Shown here one piece after another: positions 34,618-44,460 of a stretch of DNA of 61,935 nucleotides. Origin of the DNA: Clostridia bacterium (GTDB taxonomy: Bacteria; Bacillota; Clostridia; Christensenellales; DUVY01). Numbering within the stretch: position 1 is the stretch's first letter; every line of letters starts with the position of its first letter. Position numbers and translations under genes: made by a program. The stretch is from positions 1-61,935 of the forward strand of contig BNZQ01000003.1 of NCBI GenBank assembly GCA_026001225.1. Reading direction: 5' to 3'. Under the pieces are notes generated by a model. It searched no databases, was not told the DNA's origin, and saw only the letters and a list, made by a program, of their open reading frames with translations.

Positions 34618-34755
34618 GCTTACGAATTGAGTCTGCGCCTCGGAAAGGACGCCAGCTATATCCACAAAGTGGAAAACGGAAAAATCAATATCAGCTTACG
34701 CGCGATCCTCCAAATCTGCGAAACCTTGCAAATCGATCCCAAAATTCTGTTTTAG
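34618..34755 (+). pseudogene. Remnant of an XRE-family helix-turn-helix gene
   Basis: The translation YELSLRLGKDASYIHKVENG continues to a stop at 34755 and matches the second half of an HTH_3 domain. No start codon, ribosome site or first helices in a matching frame precede it; the upstream part of the open frame (from 34477) is not HTH-like. It lies in a stretch of gene fragments between the InlB-type lipoprotein and the helicase remnant. Confidence 0.6.
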
Positions 34756-34782
34756 CGTCCGCGGACGATTTCGCGCCCTCGG

Positions 34783-34838
34783 TCGGGAATCGAAACGCCC
34801 GTATCCGGAAGCTCGGCTTTTGTAAGGGGTAAAAACAT
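34783..34838 (-). pseudogene. 5' fragment of a second ygiQ gene
   Basis: The minus strand from ATG 34838 reads MFLPLTKAELPDTGVSIP, the first codons of ygiQ, then identity to ygiQ stops. It differs from the intact gene (31768 downward) at 7 of 56 positions, mostly silent. It therefore descends from a diverged allele that was once under selection, not from a fresh duplication. It lies 8 nt downstream of the helicase remnant. Confidence 0.75.
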
Positions 34839-34846
34839 ATCTTTTT

Positions 34847-36064
34847 TTATAGCTTCTGTTCTGCCGTGATCCGCTTAATCGCTTTCTCGACCGCCTTGAT
34901 CACGCCGGCGCGGCTCAACCACCAATCGCGGCTCCAAACGCGCAGGACATTCCAGCCCCGGGATTCCAAAAAGTTCAGGCGGTACACATCACGTTCCAAT
35001 GTGTCGGCCGAGGCCGCGCGCGCCGCATAATCGCATTCGATGCCCAATACATACTTTCCGCGCGCCTTGTCGCGGATCGCCAAAGAGATACGGCAAGACG
35101 CGCCGCCCAAGCCCGCGTCCACCGCGTAACCCGCACGCTCGAGCTCCGCTTTTAGTTCCGCTTCAAAAGCCCCGGCAGCGGGCGCAGCCGGCAAGGGCGC
35201 GGGCAGCATGGATTCCAAAATCAAGCGCGCCTCCGCCCCGTTTCCGTCCGACACCGCGCGGGCGTATTGCAAGTATTTTTTGAAAAGGCGCGGCCCCGCG
35301 TTTTTGGCGGCCTCGGCCGAAACGAAATCCTCGGGCTCCGCGCTCGTGACCAAATAGATTTTGTCCTTGGCGCGGGTGACCGCCACGTTCAGGCGGTTCT
35401 CGCCGCCCGCCGCCGACAGAGAGCCGAACTGGCTGGTAATCTTGCCCTCCCCGTCGCGCGCATATGCCGTCGAAAAAACGATTACGTCGCGCTCGTCGCC
35501 TTGCACATTCTCTAAATTCTTGACGAATATCCCCGCATCGCCGCCGTCCTCCTTGCGGTTCAGTTCGGCAAAATACGCGGCTTTAAAAGCGGAATCCTTC
35601 CGGCACTCGGCGTCCAGCATATCCTGTATCAGCTCTTGCTGCTCGACGTTGAACGTCACGATCCCCACGCTGGGGCGCGCCCCGGTTTTATACAGCTTCT
35701 TGACAAGCCCGACCACGGCGGCGGCTTCGGGCTTGTTTCGGCGGTCGATCCAACGGCCCGCGACTTTCACGCGTTCGATAGGCGGCGCGCCCCTGCCCCG
35801 CGCGGCGTTGGGCGCGACCAGCAGCCGCCCTTCGTAAAAGGCATAGTTGGAAAAGTCAATCAATTCGGCGTATTTGCTGCGGTAATGATAGGTCAGCCGC
35901 GCGGGTTTTAAACGGCTGCTCGCAAGGTCGAGAAGGCTCTCGGCCTCCAGCGCAGCTTGGGTATTTAAATCCTCGTTCGGGGAAGGCTCGCCGCCCGCGT
36001 ACCGCTTTAAAAAAACAGACGTGGGGCGGAGCTGTTTGTTGTCACCCGACACGACGAGCAAAGA
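34847..36064 (-). pseudogene. C-terminal part of a superfamily 1 helicase with a terminal nuclease-like domain
   Basis: The preserved part starts at LLVVSGDNKQLRPTS (motif III) and continues through LTYHYRSKYAELIDFSN (motif IV), NVQGDERDVIVFSTAY (motif V) and NRLNVAVTRAKDKIYLV (motif VI). A C-terminal DUF559/Vsr-like domain follows (KYVLGIECDYAARAA and LESRGWNVLRVWSRDWW). Walker A and B motifs are missing, so it cannot be an active ATPase. The sequence begins exactly where the P-type ATPase gene breaks off, near 36062; the TTG at 36061 is only a nominal start. This looks like one product of a deletion. Confidence 0.8.
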
Positions 36065-38327
36065 GGACGGTCTGTTGAACGATGACCTCTAAAAGGCCGC
36101 CCGAAAAGAAGCTCTCGTCCCTCACAATCGGTTTTCGGTTCATGATCCGTTTGTCCGACTGCTCCTTGGCGATCGCCATGCCGGGAATGCCGTCGCCCAA
36201 TACGTTGATTAAAAGCAGCATCATCGGCGTCATGGGCACGCCCCACGCCGCGCTCCAACCGCTGATTTGACCGAACAGCATGACGATGACCTCGGAAATG
36301 TTGCAGACGACCAAAAAGTAAATCAGCTTGCGGATGTTGGAAAAGACGTTGCGCCCCTCGGAAACGGCCTCCACGATCGTCGCGAAGTTATCGTCGGTCA
36401 GAATCATGTTCGACGCGCTTTTGGCGACCTCGGTGCCGTTGATGCCCATGGACACGCCCACGTCGGCGGCTTTCAGCGCGGGCGCGTCGTTCACGCCGTC
36501 GCCGGTCATCGACACGACCGCGCCCTTGCGCTGCCACGTCTGCACGATCCGTATCTTGTCCTCCGGCGTGACGCGCGCGTACACCGAATAGAATTCGATG
36601 CTGTCGAAGAATTCCTCGTCGGACAGCTTGGCAAGCTCCGTCCCCGTGATGATGCCTTCCTTGGCGGCGATGATGCCCAGCTCCCGCGCGATCGCCCCCG
36701 CCGTGACCGCATGGTCGCCGGTGATCATGATCGTGCGGATGCCCGCGTGCTTGGCGCGTGCGATCGCGGCGGCGGCCTCGGCGCGCGGCGGGTCGATCAA
36801 GCCGATAAAGCCCTCGAAATGCAAGCCCGCTTCCAACTCGGCCAACCGTTCCGGCGGCGGCAGCTTATCGATTTCCTTGGACGCGAGCGTGATGACGCGC
36901 AGAGCGTCCTCCGCGAAAGCGTTGTGCGCGTCCTCTAATTCCTTGATATAGTTTTGATCCTTTTTGACGAAAGGAATGCGGTCGAACGCGCCCTTGGTCA
37001 GTACGAGATACCCGCCGTCCGACTTCTTGACGACAACGGTCATCATCTTCCGCGCCGACGAGAAAGGAATCTCGGCAACCTTTTCAAAGCGTTCGGAAAG
37101 CTCCTCTTTGTCAAGCCCCTTTTCAATCGACAGGCGCAGGATCGCGCTTTCTGTCGGGTCGCCTACGATTTTCGGCCCGCTCTCGGTGCGTTCGAGCGTG
37201 GCGTTGGACGCTAACAGCATTTTTTGCAAAAACCACAGCTGCTCCTCCGAAAACCTTTCCGCGTCCGCGATCGCCGCGCCGCCGTACAGCCACAGCCTTT
37301 TAATCGTCATTTTGTTCTGCGTCAGCGTACCCGTCTTGTCCGAACAGATCACCGACGTGCTGCCCAACGTCTCCACGGCCTGCAACTTGCGGATCAGCGC
37401 GTTCTTGCCCACCATGCGCCGCACACCGTGGGTCAGCATCAGCGTGACGATCAGCATCAGCGTTTCGGGTACCGCCGCGACCGCCAACGTCACGCTCATC
37501 ATGATTAAACTCCAAATTTCCTGCTTTTGAATCAACCCGACCGCCAACAGCGCGAAGGCCGATACGACCGCGATAAAGCTGATCGCCTTGCCGAGCTTAT
37601 CCAACCGGACTTGTAGGGGCGTCTTTTTCTTTTGCGTGGTATGTAAATAGCCCGCGATCTTGCCGATCTGCGTCCGCATTCCCGTCTCGACGACCACGGC
37701 GGCACCGTGCCCGCCCGTCACCAAACAGCCCGAAAACACCATGTTCTTTTGGTCGCCCACAGGAACGTGGTCGCCCGTCAAAGCGTCGGTTTTCTTTTCG
37801 GAAGGCTCGCTCTCGCCGGTCAGCGAGGCCTCGTCGACACTCAAAGACTCGCATTCGATCATACGCGCGTCGGCGGGCACTAAATCGCCCGTCTTTAAAA
37901 CGATAATATCGCCCGGCACCAACGATTCGGTATCGACCTCCACCCTCGCGCCGTCCCGCAGGACGAAACAGGTCGGGCTGTTCAAAACCGCCAACGCTTC
38001 GAGGGCTTTTTCCGCGCCGCGCTCCTGCGTGACCGCCAAAACGACGTTCATGGCGACGATCGCGACGATCACGCCCGGCTCGATAAAGCCGTGCCCGTCC
38101 CGTAGCGCGAGCGCGAAAGACAGGCCGGCGGCCAACAGCAGAATGATGACCGACACGTCCTTTAATTGCCGCAGAATTTGCAGAAAAAGGCTTTCCTTCT
38201 TCTTTTCCGTGAATTTATTCGGGCCGAATTCGAGCCGCCTTTTTTCAACCTCCGCCTTGCTCAAACCGACGCGGGCGTCGGTTTTCTGCCGTTGCAAAAC
38301 GGTTTCTCTGTCCAAATTACAAATCAT
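36042..38327 (-). pseudogene. Truncated P-type cation-transporting ATPase (Ca2+-ATPase-like)
   Basis: The 761-residue frame has the P2-type ATPase architecture: an N-terminal cation-ATPase domain, TM1-TM2, the actuator motif SLTGESEPSEK, the TM4 motif VAAVPETLMLIVTLML, the phosphorylation site CSDKTGTLTQNKM, and the hinge MTGDGVNDAPALKAADVG. It then breaks off after TM6 and SGGLLEVIVQQTVLFA, followed by four foreign residues. TM7-TM10 (roughly 120 or more residues) are missing, which should abolish transport. The 3' end meets the helicase remnant at about 36062, pointing to a deletion that removed both missing parts. A TTGCAA-17-TACAAT promoter lies about 15 nt before the ATG. Confidence 0.85.
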
Positions 38328-38414
38328 AAATTTACCGCGTTTATTGTAGCACAGAACGGCGGAAATTGCAACAACTTTTCAAAAAAGACATTGCGGAAAA
38401 CAATTGAAAAACAG

Positions 38415-38545
38415 TTGACAGGATATAAATTATATGATAAAATGTTAATAAAGTTAGCTTATGCTAACTAATTTCGAGACAAAAACCGCTTGACACAATC
38501 GGTAGAATTGTCTATACTATATTTAACATATATATATTATATGTT
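38415..38545 (+). promoter_or_regulatory. Double promoter with two palindromes upstream of the M6 protease gene
   Basis: P1 is TTGACA (38415-38420), 17 bp, TAAAAT (38438-38443). Ten bases downstream lies the palindrome GTTAGCTTATGCTAAC (38453-38468). P2 is TTGACA (38490-38495), 17 bp, TATACT (38513-38518), followed at the expected start site by AACATATA...TATATGTT (38525-38545). The same order of parts recurs, inverted, at 53038-53242. Confidence 0.65.
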
Positions 38546-38562
38546 TTATGGGAGTTTGTTCT

Positions 38563-41500
38563 ATGAAAAAATGGAAAGGCTTTGCCGCTTTTGCACTCAC
38601 AATCCTGTTCGTGCTGCCGTACCTGACCGCGTGCCGTCCCGGCGACGGCGCCCCTGAAGGACAGCCGCCGCCCCCGTCGCCCGCGGCGGTCGTATCGCCC
38701 CTGCCGGAGGGCTATCGCGGCAAGGACTTTATCTATGACGAAATATTGTATGACGCGGGCGCGCGGCTGTATACGCTGTCCTTTTCGGACGACGGCTACA
38801 AGCTGTACGGCGACGACGGTTTGGGCGTCGTCGCGTCCGGCGGCGCGTATTTGTCGGACGGCGTATTGACGTTCGGGGACGGCGCGGCGGAAATCAAGGC
38901 GGCGGGCGCGTCCGAAGCGGAGATCACCGCCCGATTCGCGGGCAAGGCTATGACGTTCACGCCCGCGACCGCGACCGCCGAGTATGTGTACACGTCCTAT
39001 TTAGGCGTCTTTAACGCGCAAATGGGCAGAAAGGACGCGGTACTGATTTTGGAGCGGTTCTTTGAATTCTTCCTCTATTCCGAGGGTACGCTGATCACGG
39101 GCGTCTATGAAATCTACGGAAGCTCGATCGAATTGAGCGCGAACGACGGGACGAGGCTGTCCGGCACGGTCTATAAGGGCGTGTTCGGCGGCGCGTTTTA
39201 CCTGCCGGCGACGCGTATATCCCTGACCGCGTTCGGCGGCGCGGGCGAGTTCGCGTGGTACGCCGCGCCCGCGACCAAGACCTATATCGCCCCGCACGGC
39301 ATGGGCGATTACACGCTGACGGTGCAAAAAGCCGACGTGTTCGTCATCTACGGGCCGGACGGCCTGATCAAAGCGGTCGGCACGTTGGAAAAGGACGCGC
39401 AAACGGGAACCGGCTCCGCCGTTTATTTCCCCCGCTATTTCCTAAGCAACGCCGAACGCACGGTGGAGTTCACATTCGACGACACGGGTTACGTCTTTCC
39501 CGGCACCACGCCCCTGCTGCCCGGTTCGGGCAACATCGACGCCGAGACGGGAATGGGCACGTACTTTACCGCCGGACAGCCGCTGTATTTTTCGCAGTCC
39601 GCCGCGCAGGACGAAATCGAGCCGGACACGACGGTCTACGGCGTGACGGGAACGGTGAAAGCGGACGACGCGCCCCTTTCCGGCGTAAAGGTCTTTATCA
39701 ACGGCGAGCTCAAAGCCGAAACCGACGCGGCGGGGGCGTTTTCGGTCGCCGCCTTAACGGGTTCGCTCCAACTGCACTTTGAAAAGGAGGGCTACCTGTT
39801 CGGCTTCTACACCGTGACAAAGGACAGCGTGTCCGTCGCCGAAAATGGAAAGGCCCTGTCCGCGCCGCTTTCGCAGCATATCCCCGATTCGAGCGGCCTG
39901 CGGCAGGTCATGCCCTCGATCGGCGTCGCGAAGCCCCTCGCCCTGCTGATCGACTTCCCCGATTACAACCGTCCCCGTTTCGTCACGGCGGCCGCCGTCA
40001 AGGCGGAGCTGTTCTCGATCGGCAACGAGCGCAGTTTAAGCTCCTATTATTACCGCTCGTCCTACGGTAAGCTGCGGATCGAGGGCGACGTTTTGGATTG
40101 GTACCGCGCCGCAAAGCCCCGCGCCGACTACGCGAACGATAAGGCGATCATGACCGAAGCGCTGAATTCCTTTATCGCGAAAGGGCTGAATTTGGCCGAC
40201 TACGACGCGGACGGCGACAAGGTCGTCGATTCCCTGTTCGTCCTGTGGGCGGGCGCGCTGCAAATGGGCAGCAACACGTGGGGCGGCGCGTACCGCTCGA
40301 CGTGGAACGGAAGCCCGTGGACGACAAAGGTGACGGGCTACATCTTCGTGCCGGGGCAAACGGTTTGGAAGGCCGTCGCCCCCGTGATCTGCAACACCTT
40401 GTCCCTGCGCCACGAGGTCGGGCACCTGCTGGGTCTGAACGACTATTACAGCTACGACACCGAGGACAAGCGGCGCAACGGCTACGCCTTTACGGGCGGC
40501 GCGTCCGAGGGCGGTTTGGGCACGATGGATATGATGGATTCCAATTTGGGCGACCACAACGCGTTCAGCAAATGGTTACTGGGCTGGCTCGATCCGAAGA
40601 TCGTCGAATACGGCGACAGGGCGAATTTGGATTACGCGACCGACGTTTACTCCCTGCGCCCGATTTCGGAAAACGGCGACGCGCTGTTCGTCAAATTGAA
40701 GCAGTCCGACGACCTGTTCACGGAATTGTTCGTGATCGAGACGGTCGCGCCGACGCTGAACGGAACCTCGTTGGGACGCCTGTCCGGCCCCGTCGTCCGC
40801 ATCCTGCACGTGGACGCCACCCCGCAACGGGCGGACGAGTCGGGCAATTGGCGCGGCTACGGCTTCCGAAACGACAATTCCTATACGAGCGTCAAATTCA
40901 TCAGCGTCGTGGAAGCCGACGGTTTGGACCGCGTGCTCAATTTCCATTCCCGCTTTCAAAACGACAAGCCCAACTACGACGAGAATCTGTATTTCAAGGC
41001 GGGCGACGAGCTGACGCCCTTCTCCTACCCCAACACGAACGCCTATGACGTCGACGGCAACGCGACCGTGCCGACCGGACTGAAAATCGGCATCGACGGT
41101 TTCTCGGCCGCGGGCACGGCCACGGTCAAGTTAGGGTATGACGCCGCGGACACGTCGGGCGAGCTTGTGATTACCGGCGTTTCGCCCGAACGGTACGTTT
41201 CCCCCGCCCCCTCGTTCGCGTATATCAATTTGGAGACGCAAGAATTTACGTTCACGTTCAACACGCCGATCGCCTTTGCGGACGCGGGCGCGGGGAGCCG
41301 TATCCAACTGTGGTCGAACGGCGGGGAAATCACGGCCGGCTGGACGGCGGAAATTTCCGGCGCCGATTTAAAGCTCGTCTTTTCGGCGCAATTAGAGGCC
41401 AACAGGGACTATGAGGTCATCGTACCGCGCGGAACGGCGGCGCGGGCCGACGATCCCGATCGGATCAACAACTTCAATTACACCGCGGGCTTCGTCACCA

Positions 41501-42093
41501 AGGGCGGCATCGACAAGCCCCTGGCCGCGCTGGCCTTCCCGCAAACCGCCCTCACGATTTACGGCGCGGGCGCGAAATACGATGTTTCCGCCCTGCTCGT
41601 CAAAACGCCGTCGGACACGACGGAGCCGGATATCGTATATTCCTCGTCCGATCCGTCGGTCGCGGAAATCGATCCCCAAACCGGAGCGGTCGTCGCAAAG
41701 GCCGTCGGGACGACCACCGTCACGGCGACATCCGCCGCGCATGCGGGCATTACCGCGACGCTGACGCTGACCGTGGATAACAAAGCCGACGAGCCGTCTG
41801 CGGGCCTGTATAACGCGGCGGTTCCGACGGGCGCGGGCGCGTTGGAATTTACGTTGGAGCTTCGGGAGGACGGGACATACCGCTATCGGATGCTGCCGCA
41901 TCCCATGATGAATCCGGCCGGCTCGCTTCTGGGCAGCGGAACCTATACGGTGAGCGGCAACACGCTGACGTTTGTATCCGGCAACAACGTGCCCGCGACG
42001 GCGGCGATTTCCCGCGACGGCAACGACGTTTGGTCGGTCGTCGGCAGCTTCAATATCGGGACGGGATCGACTCCCCTGACGTTTACGAAGTAA
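38563..42093 (+). CDS. Secreted M6-family (immune inhibitor A-like) metalloprotease lipoprotein
   Basis: The 1176-residue protein (ATG 38563 with GGGAG 9 nt upstream) has a signal peptide ending in lipobox LTAC. Residues about 330-420 contain a carboxypeptidase-regulatory-like beta domain (VYGVTGTVKADDAPLSGVKV). The zinc site SLRHEVGHLLGLNDYY is at about residues 614-629 (HEVGH at 617-621) and the Met-turn is in TMDMMDSN; both match peptidase M6. After it come a Big_5-like domain, a BIG2 Ig-like domain (about residues 995-1085, SDPSVAEIDPQTGAVVAKAVG) and a C-terminal beta domain. It should digest proteins outside the cell. It is convergent with the opp peptide-import operon. Confidence 0.9.
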   Translation: MKKWKGFAAFALTILFVLPYLTACRPGDGAPEGQPPPPSPAAVVSPLPEGYRGKDFIYDEILYDAGARLYTLSFSDDGYKLYGDDGLGVVASGGAYLSDGVLTFGDGAAEIKAAGASEAEITARFAGKAMTFTPATATAEYVYTSYLGVFNAQMGRKDAVLILERFFEFFLYSEGTLITGVYEIYGSSIELSANDGTRLSGTVYKGVFGGAFYLPATRISLTAFGGAGEFAWYAAPATKTYIAPHGMGDYTLTVQKADVFVIYGPDGLIKAVGTLEKDAQTGTGSAVYFPRYFLSNAERTVEFTFDDTGYVFPGTTPLLPGSGNIDAETGMGTYFTAGQPLYFSQSAAQDEIEPDTTVYGVTGTVKADDAPLSGVKVFINGELKAETDAAGAFSVAALTGSLQLHFEKEGYLFGFYTVTKDSVSVAENGKALSAPLSQHIPDSSGLRQVMPSIGVAKPLALLIDFPDYNRPRFVTAAAVKAELFSIGNERSLSSYYYRSSYGKLRIEGDVLDWYRAAKPRADYANDKAIMTEALNSFIAKGLNLADYDADGDKVVDSLFVLWAGALQMGSNTWGGAYRSTWNGSPWTTKVTGYIFVPGQTVWKAVAPVICNTLSLRHEVGHLLGLNDYYSYDTEDKRRNGYAFTGGASEGGLGTMDMMDSNLGDHNAFSKWLLGWLDPKIVEYGDRANLDYATDVYSLRPISENGDALFVKLKQSDDLFTELFVIETVAPTLNGTSLGRLSGPVVRILHVDATPQRADESGNWRGYGFRNDNSYTSVKFISVVEADGLDRVLNFHSRFQNDKPNYDENLYFKAGDELTPFSYPNTNAYDVDGNATVPTGLKIGIDGFSAAGTATVKLGYDAADTSGELVITGVSPERYVSPAPSFAYINLETQEFTFTFNTPIAFADAGAGSRIQLWSNGGEITAGWTAEISGADLKLVFSAQLEANRDYEVIVPRGTAARADDPDRINNFNYTAGFVTKGGIDKPLAALAFPQTALTIYGAGAKYDVSALLVKTPSDTTEPDIVYSSSDPSVAEIDPQTGAVVAKAVGTTTVTATSAAHAGITATLTLTVDNKADEPSAGLYNAAVPTGAGALEFTLELREDGTYRYRMLPHPMMNPAGSLLGSGTYTVSGNTLTFVSGNNVPATAAISRDGNDVWSVVGSFNIGTGSTPLTFTK

Positions 42094-42097
42094 TTCA

Positions 42098-42133
42098 AAT
42101 CCCCTCCGGCGAAACCGCCGGAGGGGATTTTTT
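42098..42133 (+). terminator. Intrinsic terminator of the M6 protease gene
   Basis: A 14-bp stem (AATCCCCTCCGGCG, loop AAAC) is followed by a run of T at 42127-42133, just after the stop codon. Confidence 0.9.
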
Positions 42134-42179
42134 AAACGAAAGTATAACCGCCCTCTACCCCCTGACCCCTAATCCCTAA

Positions 42180-43148
42180 TCACTCTAAAAGCGGCATGCA
42201 ACACGCGGTAAAATGCTCCGGTTCCGCCTCGAACAATCCGTCGGGACGGGCGGCGCAGTCCTCTTTCGCATAGGCGCAGCGGCTTTGAAAACGGCAGCCG
42301 GCGGGCGGATTGATCGGGCTTGCGACCTCGCCGCGCAGCAGCTCGGGCGGGCGGCCGCCCACGTCGGGCTCCGGCACGGCGGACAGCAGAGCGCGCGTAT
42401 ACGGATGGCAGGGATTTTTATAGATTTTCTCGGTGTCGCCGTACTCCACGACACGACCCAAATACATGACAGCCATGCGCTCGGTCATGTGCCGCACCAC
42501 CGCGAGATTGTGCGAGATAAACAGGTACGTCAACCGCAATTCCTTGCGCAAATCCTGTAAAAGATTGCAGATTTGGGCGTGAACGGAAACGTCCAACGCG
42601 GACAGCGGCTCGTCGCAGATGATAAATTCGGGTTGCAGGGCGAGGGCGCGCGCGATGACGATCCTCTGCCTCTGTCCGCCCGAAAAGCAGGGCGCGGCAC
42701 GGTCCATGTCTTCCTCGCCCAAACCGACGCGGCGCAGCAGCTCCAACGCGCGGGCTTTCAGCACCGTTTTATCGCGTTCCCCCCGAATATAGAGGGGCTC
42801 GGAAATCAACGCCCAAACGGGCATCCGCGGATTCAACGAGGAATACGGGTCTTGAAAGATCGTCTGCATCCCGCTCCGCAGGGATAAAAAGGCCTTTTTG
42901 TCGGCGGTCAGCAAATCCTGACCCTTGTAAAAAATCCTGCCGCGGTCGGGCTTGACAAAGCCCAAAATCGCGTTGGCCAACGTCGATTTGCCGCAGCCGC
43001 TCTCCCCGACCACGCCGAAGGATTCGTTTTTACGGATCGACAAACTGACGGCGTTGACCGCCGAGATCACGTCGGGAGGCGCGAACAGCTTGCCTTTCAG
43101 CCGAAAGTTCACGTCTAAGTTTTCAATTTTAATCAGCTCGTCGTTCAT
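42180..43148 (-). CDS. oppF: Oligopeptide ABC transporter ATP-binding protein
   Basis: The 322-residue protein is the second ATPase of a peptide importer: Walker A GESGCGKST, signature FSGGQRQRIVIARAL, Walker B FIICDEPLSALD, and the Opp/Dpp C-terminal domain with the cysteines of CRFQSRCAYAKEDCAARP. It is the last gene of oppABCDF on the minus strand. Its ATG is directly preceded by heptamer repeats (CACTGACCACTAACCACTAAA) with no Shine-Dalgarno site. Upstream of those lies a fragment of a second oppF 5' end. Confidence 0.95.
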   Translation of the reverse strand: MNDELIKIENLDVNFRLKGKLFAPPDVISAVNAVSLSIRKNESFGVVGESGCGKSTLANAILGFVKPDRGRIFYKGQDLLTADKKAFLSLRSGMQTIFQDPYSSLNPRMPVWALISEPLYIRGERDKTVLKARALELLRRVGLGEEDMDRAAPCFSGGQRQRIVIARALALQPEFIICDEPLSALDVSVHAQICNLLQDLRKELRLTYLFISHNLAVVRHMTERMAVMYLGRVVEYGDTEKIYKNPCHPYTRALLSAVPEPDVGGRPPELLRGEVASPINPPAGCRFQSRCAYAKEDCAARPDGLFEAEPEHFTACCMPLLE

Positions 43149-43171
43149 TTTAGTGGTTAGTGGTCAGTGGT
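43149..43171. repeat. Heptamer array abutting the oppF start codon
   Basis: Three AGTGGTT/AGTGGTC units lie directly against the start codon (43146-43148), occupying the place of a ribosome binding site. Confidence 0.65.
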
Positions 43172-43215
43172 TCTTTCAGCCGGAAGTTCATGTCCAAATT
43201 TTCAATTTTAACGAG
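43172..43215 (-). pseudogene. 5' fragment of a diverged oppF copy
   Basis: The minus strand reads LVKIENLDMNFRLK, corresponding to residues 4-17 of oppF (LIKIENLDVNFRLK). Most differences are silent, so the fragment comes from a diverged homologue. It is flanked by the heptamer array on one side and palindromic element 8 on the other. Confidence 0.7.
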
Positions 43216-43218
43216 TTT

Positions 43219-43344
43219 GCCGAAGTGAGATAATTTGTGTTCAGACGAGGAAAACAAGGCGGATTTGAGGGAGTTTACTCGCGTAAATGACCGAAAATCC
43301 GTCCGCAGTTTGACAAAGCATCAACACAAATTAGCCACTTCGCC
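43219..43344. repeat. Palindromic element 8 over the oppD stop codon
   Basis: Arms AATTTGTGTT (43232-43241) with 43323-43332 and CGAAGTG (43221-43227) with 43336-43342 enclose an inner stem CGGATTT (43260-43266) with AAATCCG (43295-43301) and a terminal hairpin TTTAC-TCGC-GTAAA (43274-43287). The loop strands between the two inner stems are GAGGGAG and TGACCGA. The right arm contains the last codons and TAA of oppD. Confidence 0.7.
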
Positions 43345-44302
43345 AACAGCGCACCGCGCGCGCGCCGTCCTTTCCGACAGGCATGAGCGGCGGCATATGC
43401 TTCTTGCAGGCCTCGCAGGCCTCGGAACAGCGCGGGTGAAAATAACAGCCCTCGGGCTTTGCGGACGGGTGCGGCACCGACAGCGGAATCTGCTCGAAGC
43501 GGTCGCGCTTCTCTCCCAAACGCGGCACGGCGCGCAACAAGCCCTTCGTATACGGATGCAGGGGATCGGTCAGCACCTCCGCCGTCCTCCCCGTCTCCAC
43601 GATCTTGCCGCAGTACATGACGTGTACGCGCTCGGCGTTGTGCGCGACCACGCCCAAATCGTGTGTAATCAACAGCATCGACATCTTGTTTTTTTCGCGC
43701 AGCTCCCGCAACAGCTCCAAAATTTGCGCCTGTATCGTCACGTCCAACGCGGTGGTCGGCTCGTCCGCGATCAGCAGCTTCGGACGGCACGCCGTCGCCG
43801 TCGCGATTAAAATACGCTGTTTCATGCCGCCCGACAGCTCATGCGGATATTGATGATAGCGGCGTTCGGGCGCGGAAATGCCGATATCGCGGAACAGCGC
43901 GACCGTCGCCTCCCGCGCTTCCTTTTGCTTGAGGCCCCGATGCCGCAAAAAAACCTCGTCCACCTGCTTACCCACGGTCATGACGGGATTGAGCGCGCTC
44001 GACGGTTCCTGAAAGATCATGCCGATATCGCGGCCGCGGATCGCCTGCATATCCGGTTCGGGCAAGGTCAATATGTCCGCACCGTCGAAGGTCAACCTGT
44101 CGGCCCTGACGATCGCGGGCGGCGTCTTTAACAGGCGCATGATTGAAAAGCCCGTCACGCTTTTGCCGCAACCGCTCTCGCCGACCAACGCGACGCTCTC
44201 GCCCGCCTCGATCGACAGATCCGCGTTCTCGACCGCGCGCAGTAATTTTCCGCCGCCGCCCGCGAACATGATTTTTAATTGTTTTATTTCAAGTAAACTC
44301 AT
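43331..44302 (-). CDS. oppD: Oligopeptide ABC transporter ATP-binding protein
   Basis: The 323-residue ATPase has Walker A GESGCGKSV, signature LSGGMKQRILIATA, Walker B LLIADEPTTALD and the Opp C-terminal motif with the cysteines of CYFHPRCSEACEACKK. It pairs with OppF to energise peptide uptake. The sequence before the ATG consists of heptamer repeats (CACTGACCACTAACC) and lacks a ribosome site. Its stop codon lies within the arm of palindromic element 8. Confidence 0.95.
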   Translation of the reverse strand: MSLLEIKQLKIMFAGGGGKLLRAVENADLSIEAGESVALVGESGCGKSVTGFSIMRLLKTPPAIVRADRLTFDGADILTLPEPDMQAIRGRDIGMIFQEPSSALNPVMTVGKQVDEVFLRHRGLKQKEAREATVALFRDIGISAPERRYHQYPHELSGGMKQRILIATATACRPKLLIADEPTTALDVTIQAQILELLRELREKNKMSMLLITHDLGVVAHNAERVHVMYCGKIVETGRTAEVLTDPLHPYTKGLLRAVPRLGEKRDRFEQIPLSVPHPSAKPEGCYFHPRCSEACEACKKHMPPLMPVGKDGARAVRCWRSG

Positions 44303-44304
44303 AA

Positions 44305-44460
44305 TGTAGGGGTTAGTGGTCAGTGGTCATTTTTAGTGGTCAGTGGTTAGTGGTCAGTGGTTAGGGATTAGGATGCGTCGTTTTGTCGTCATTTTGTCAA
44401 CCGACCGCACTTTTTACCTTTTACTTAATAATTACCTTTCACCTTTCACTTCTAACCTGT
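44305..44460. repeat. Heptamer arrays filling the oppC-oppD gap
   Basis: AGTGGTC/AGTGGTT units run from about 44309 to 44378, next to the oppD start, and a different series (CTTTCAC/CTTTTAC) from about 44410 to 44455 reaches into the 3' end and stop codon of oppC. Confidence 0.6.
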
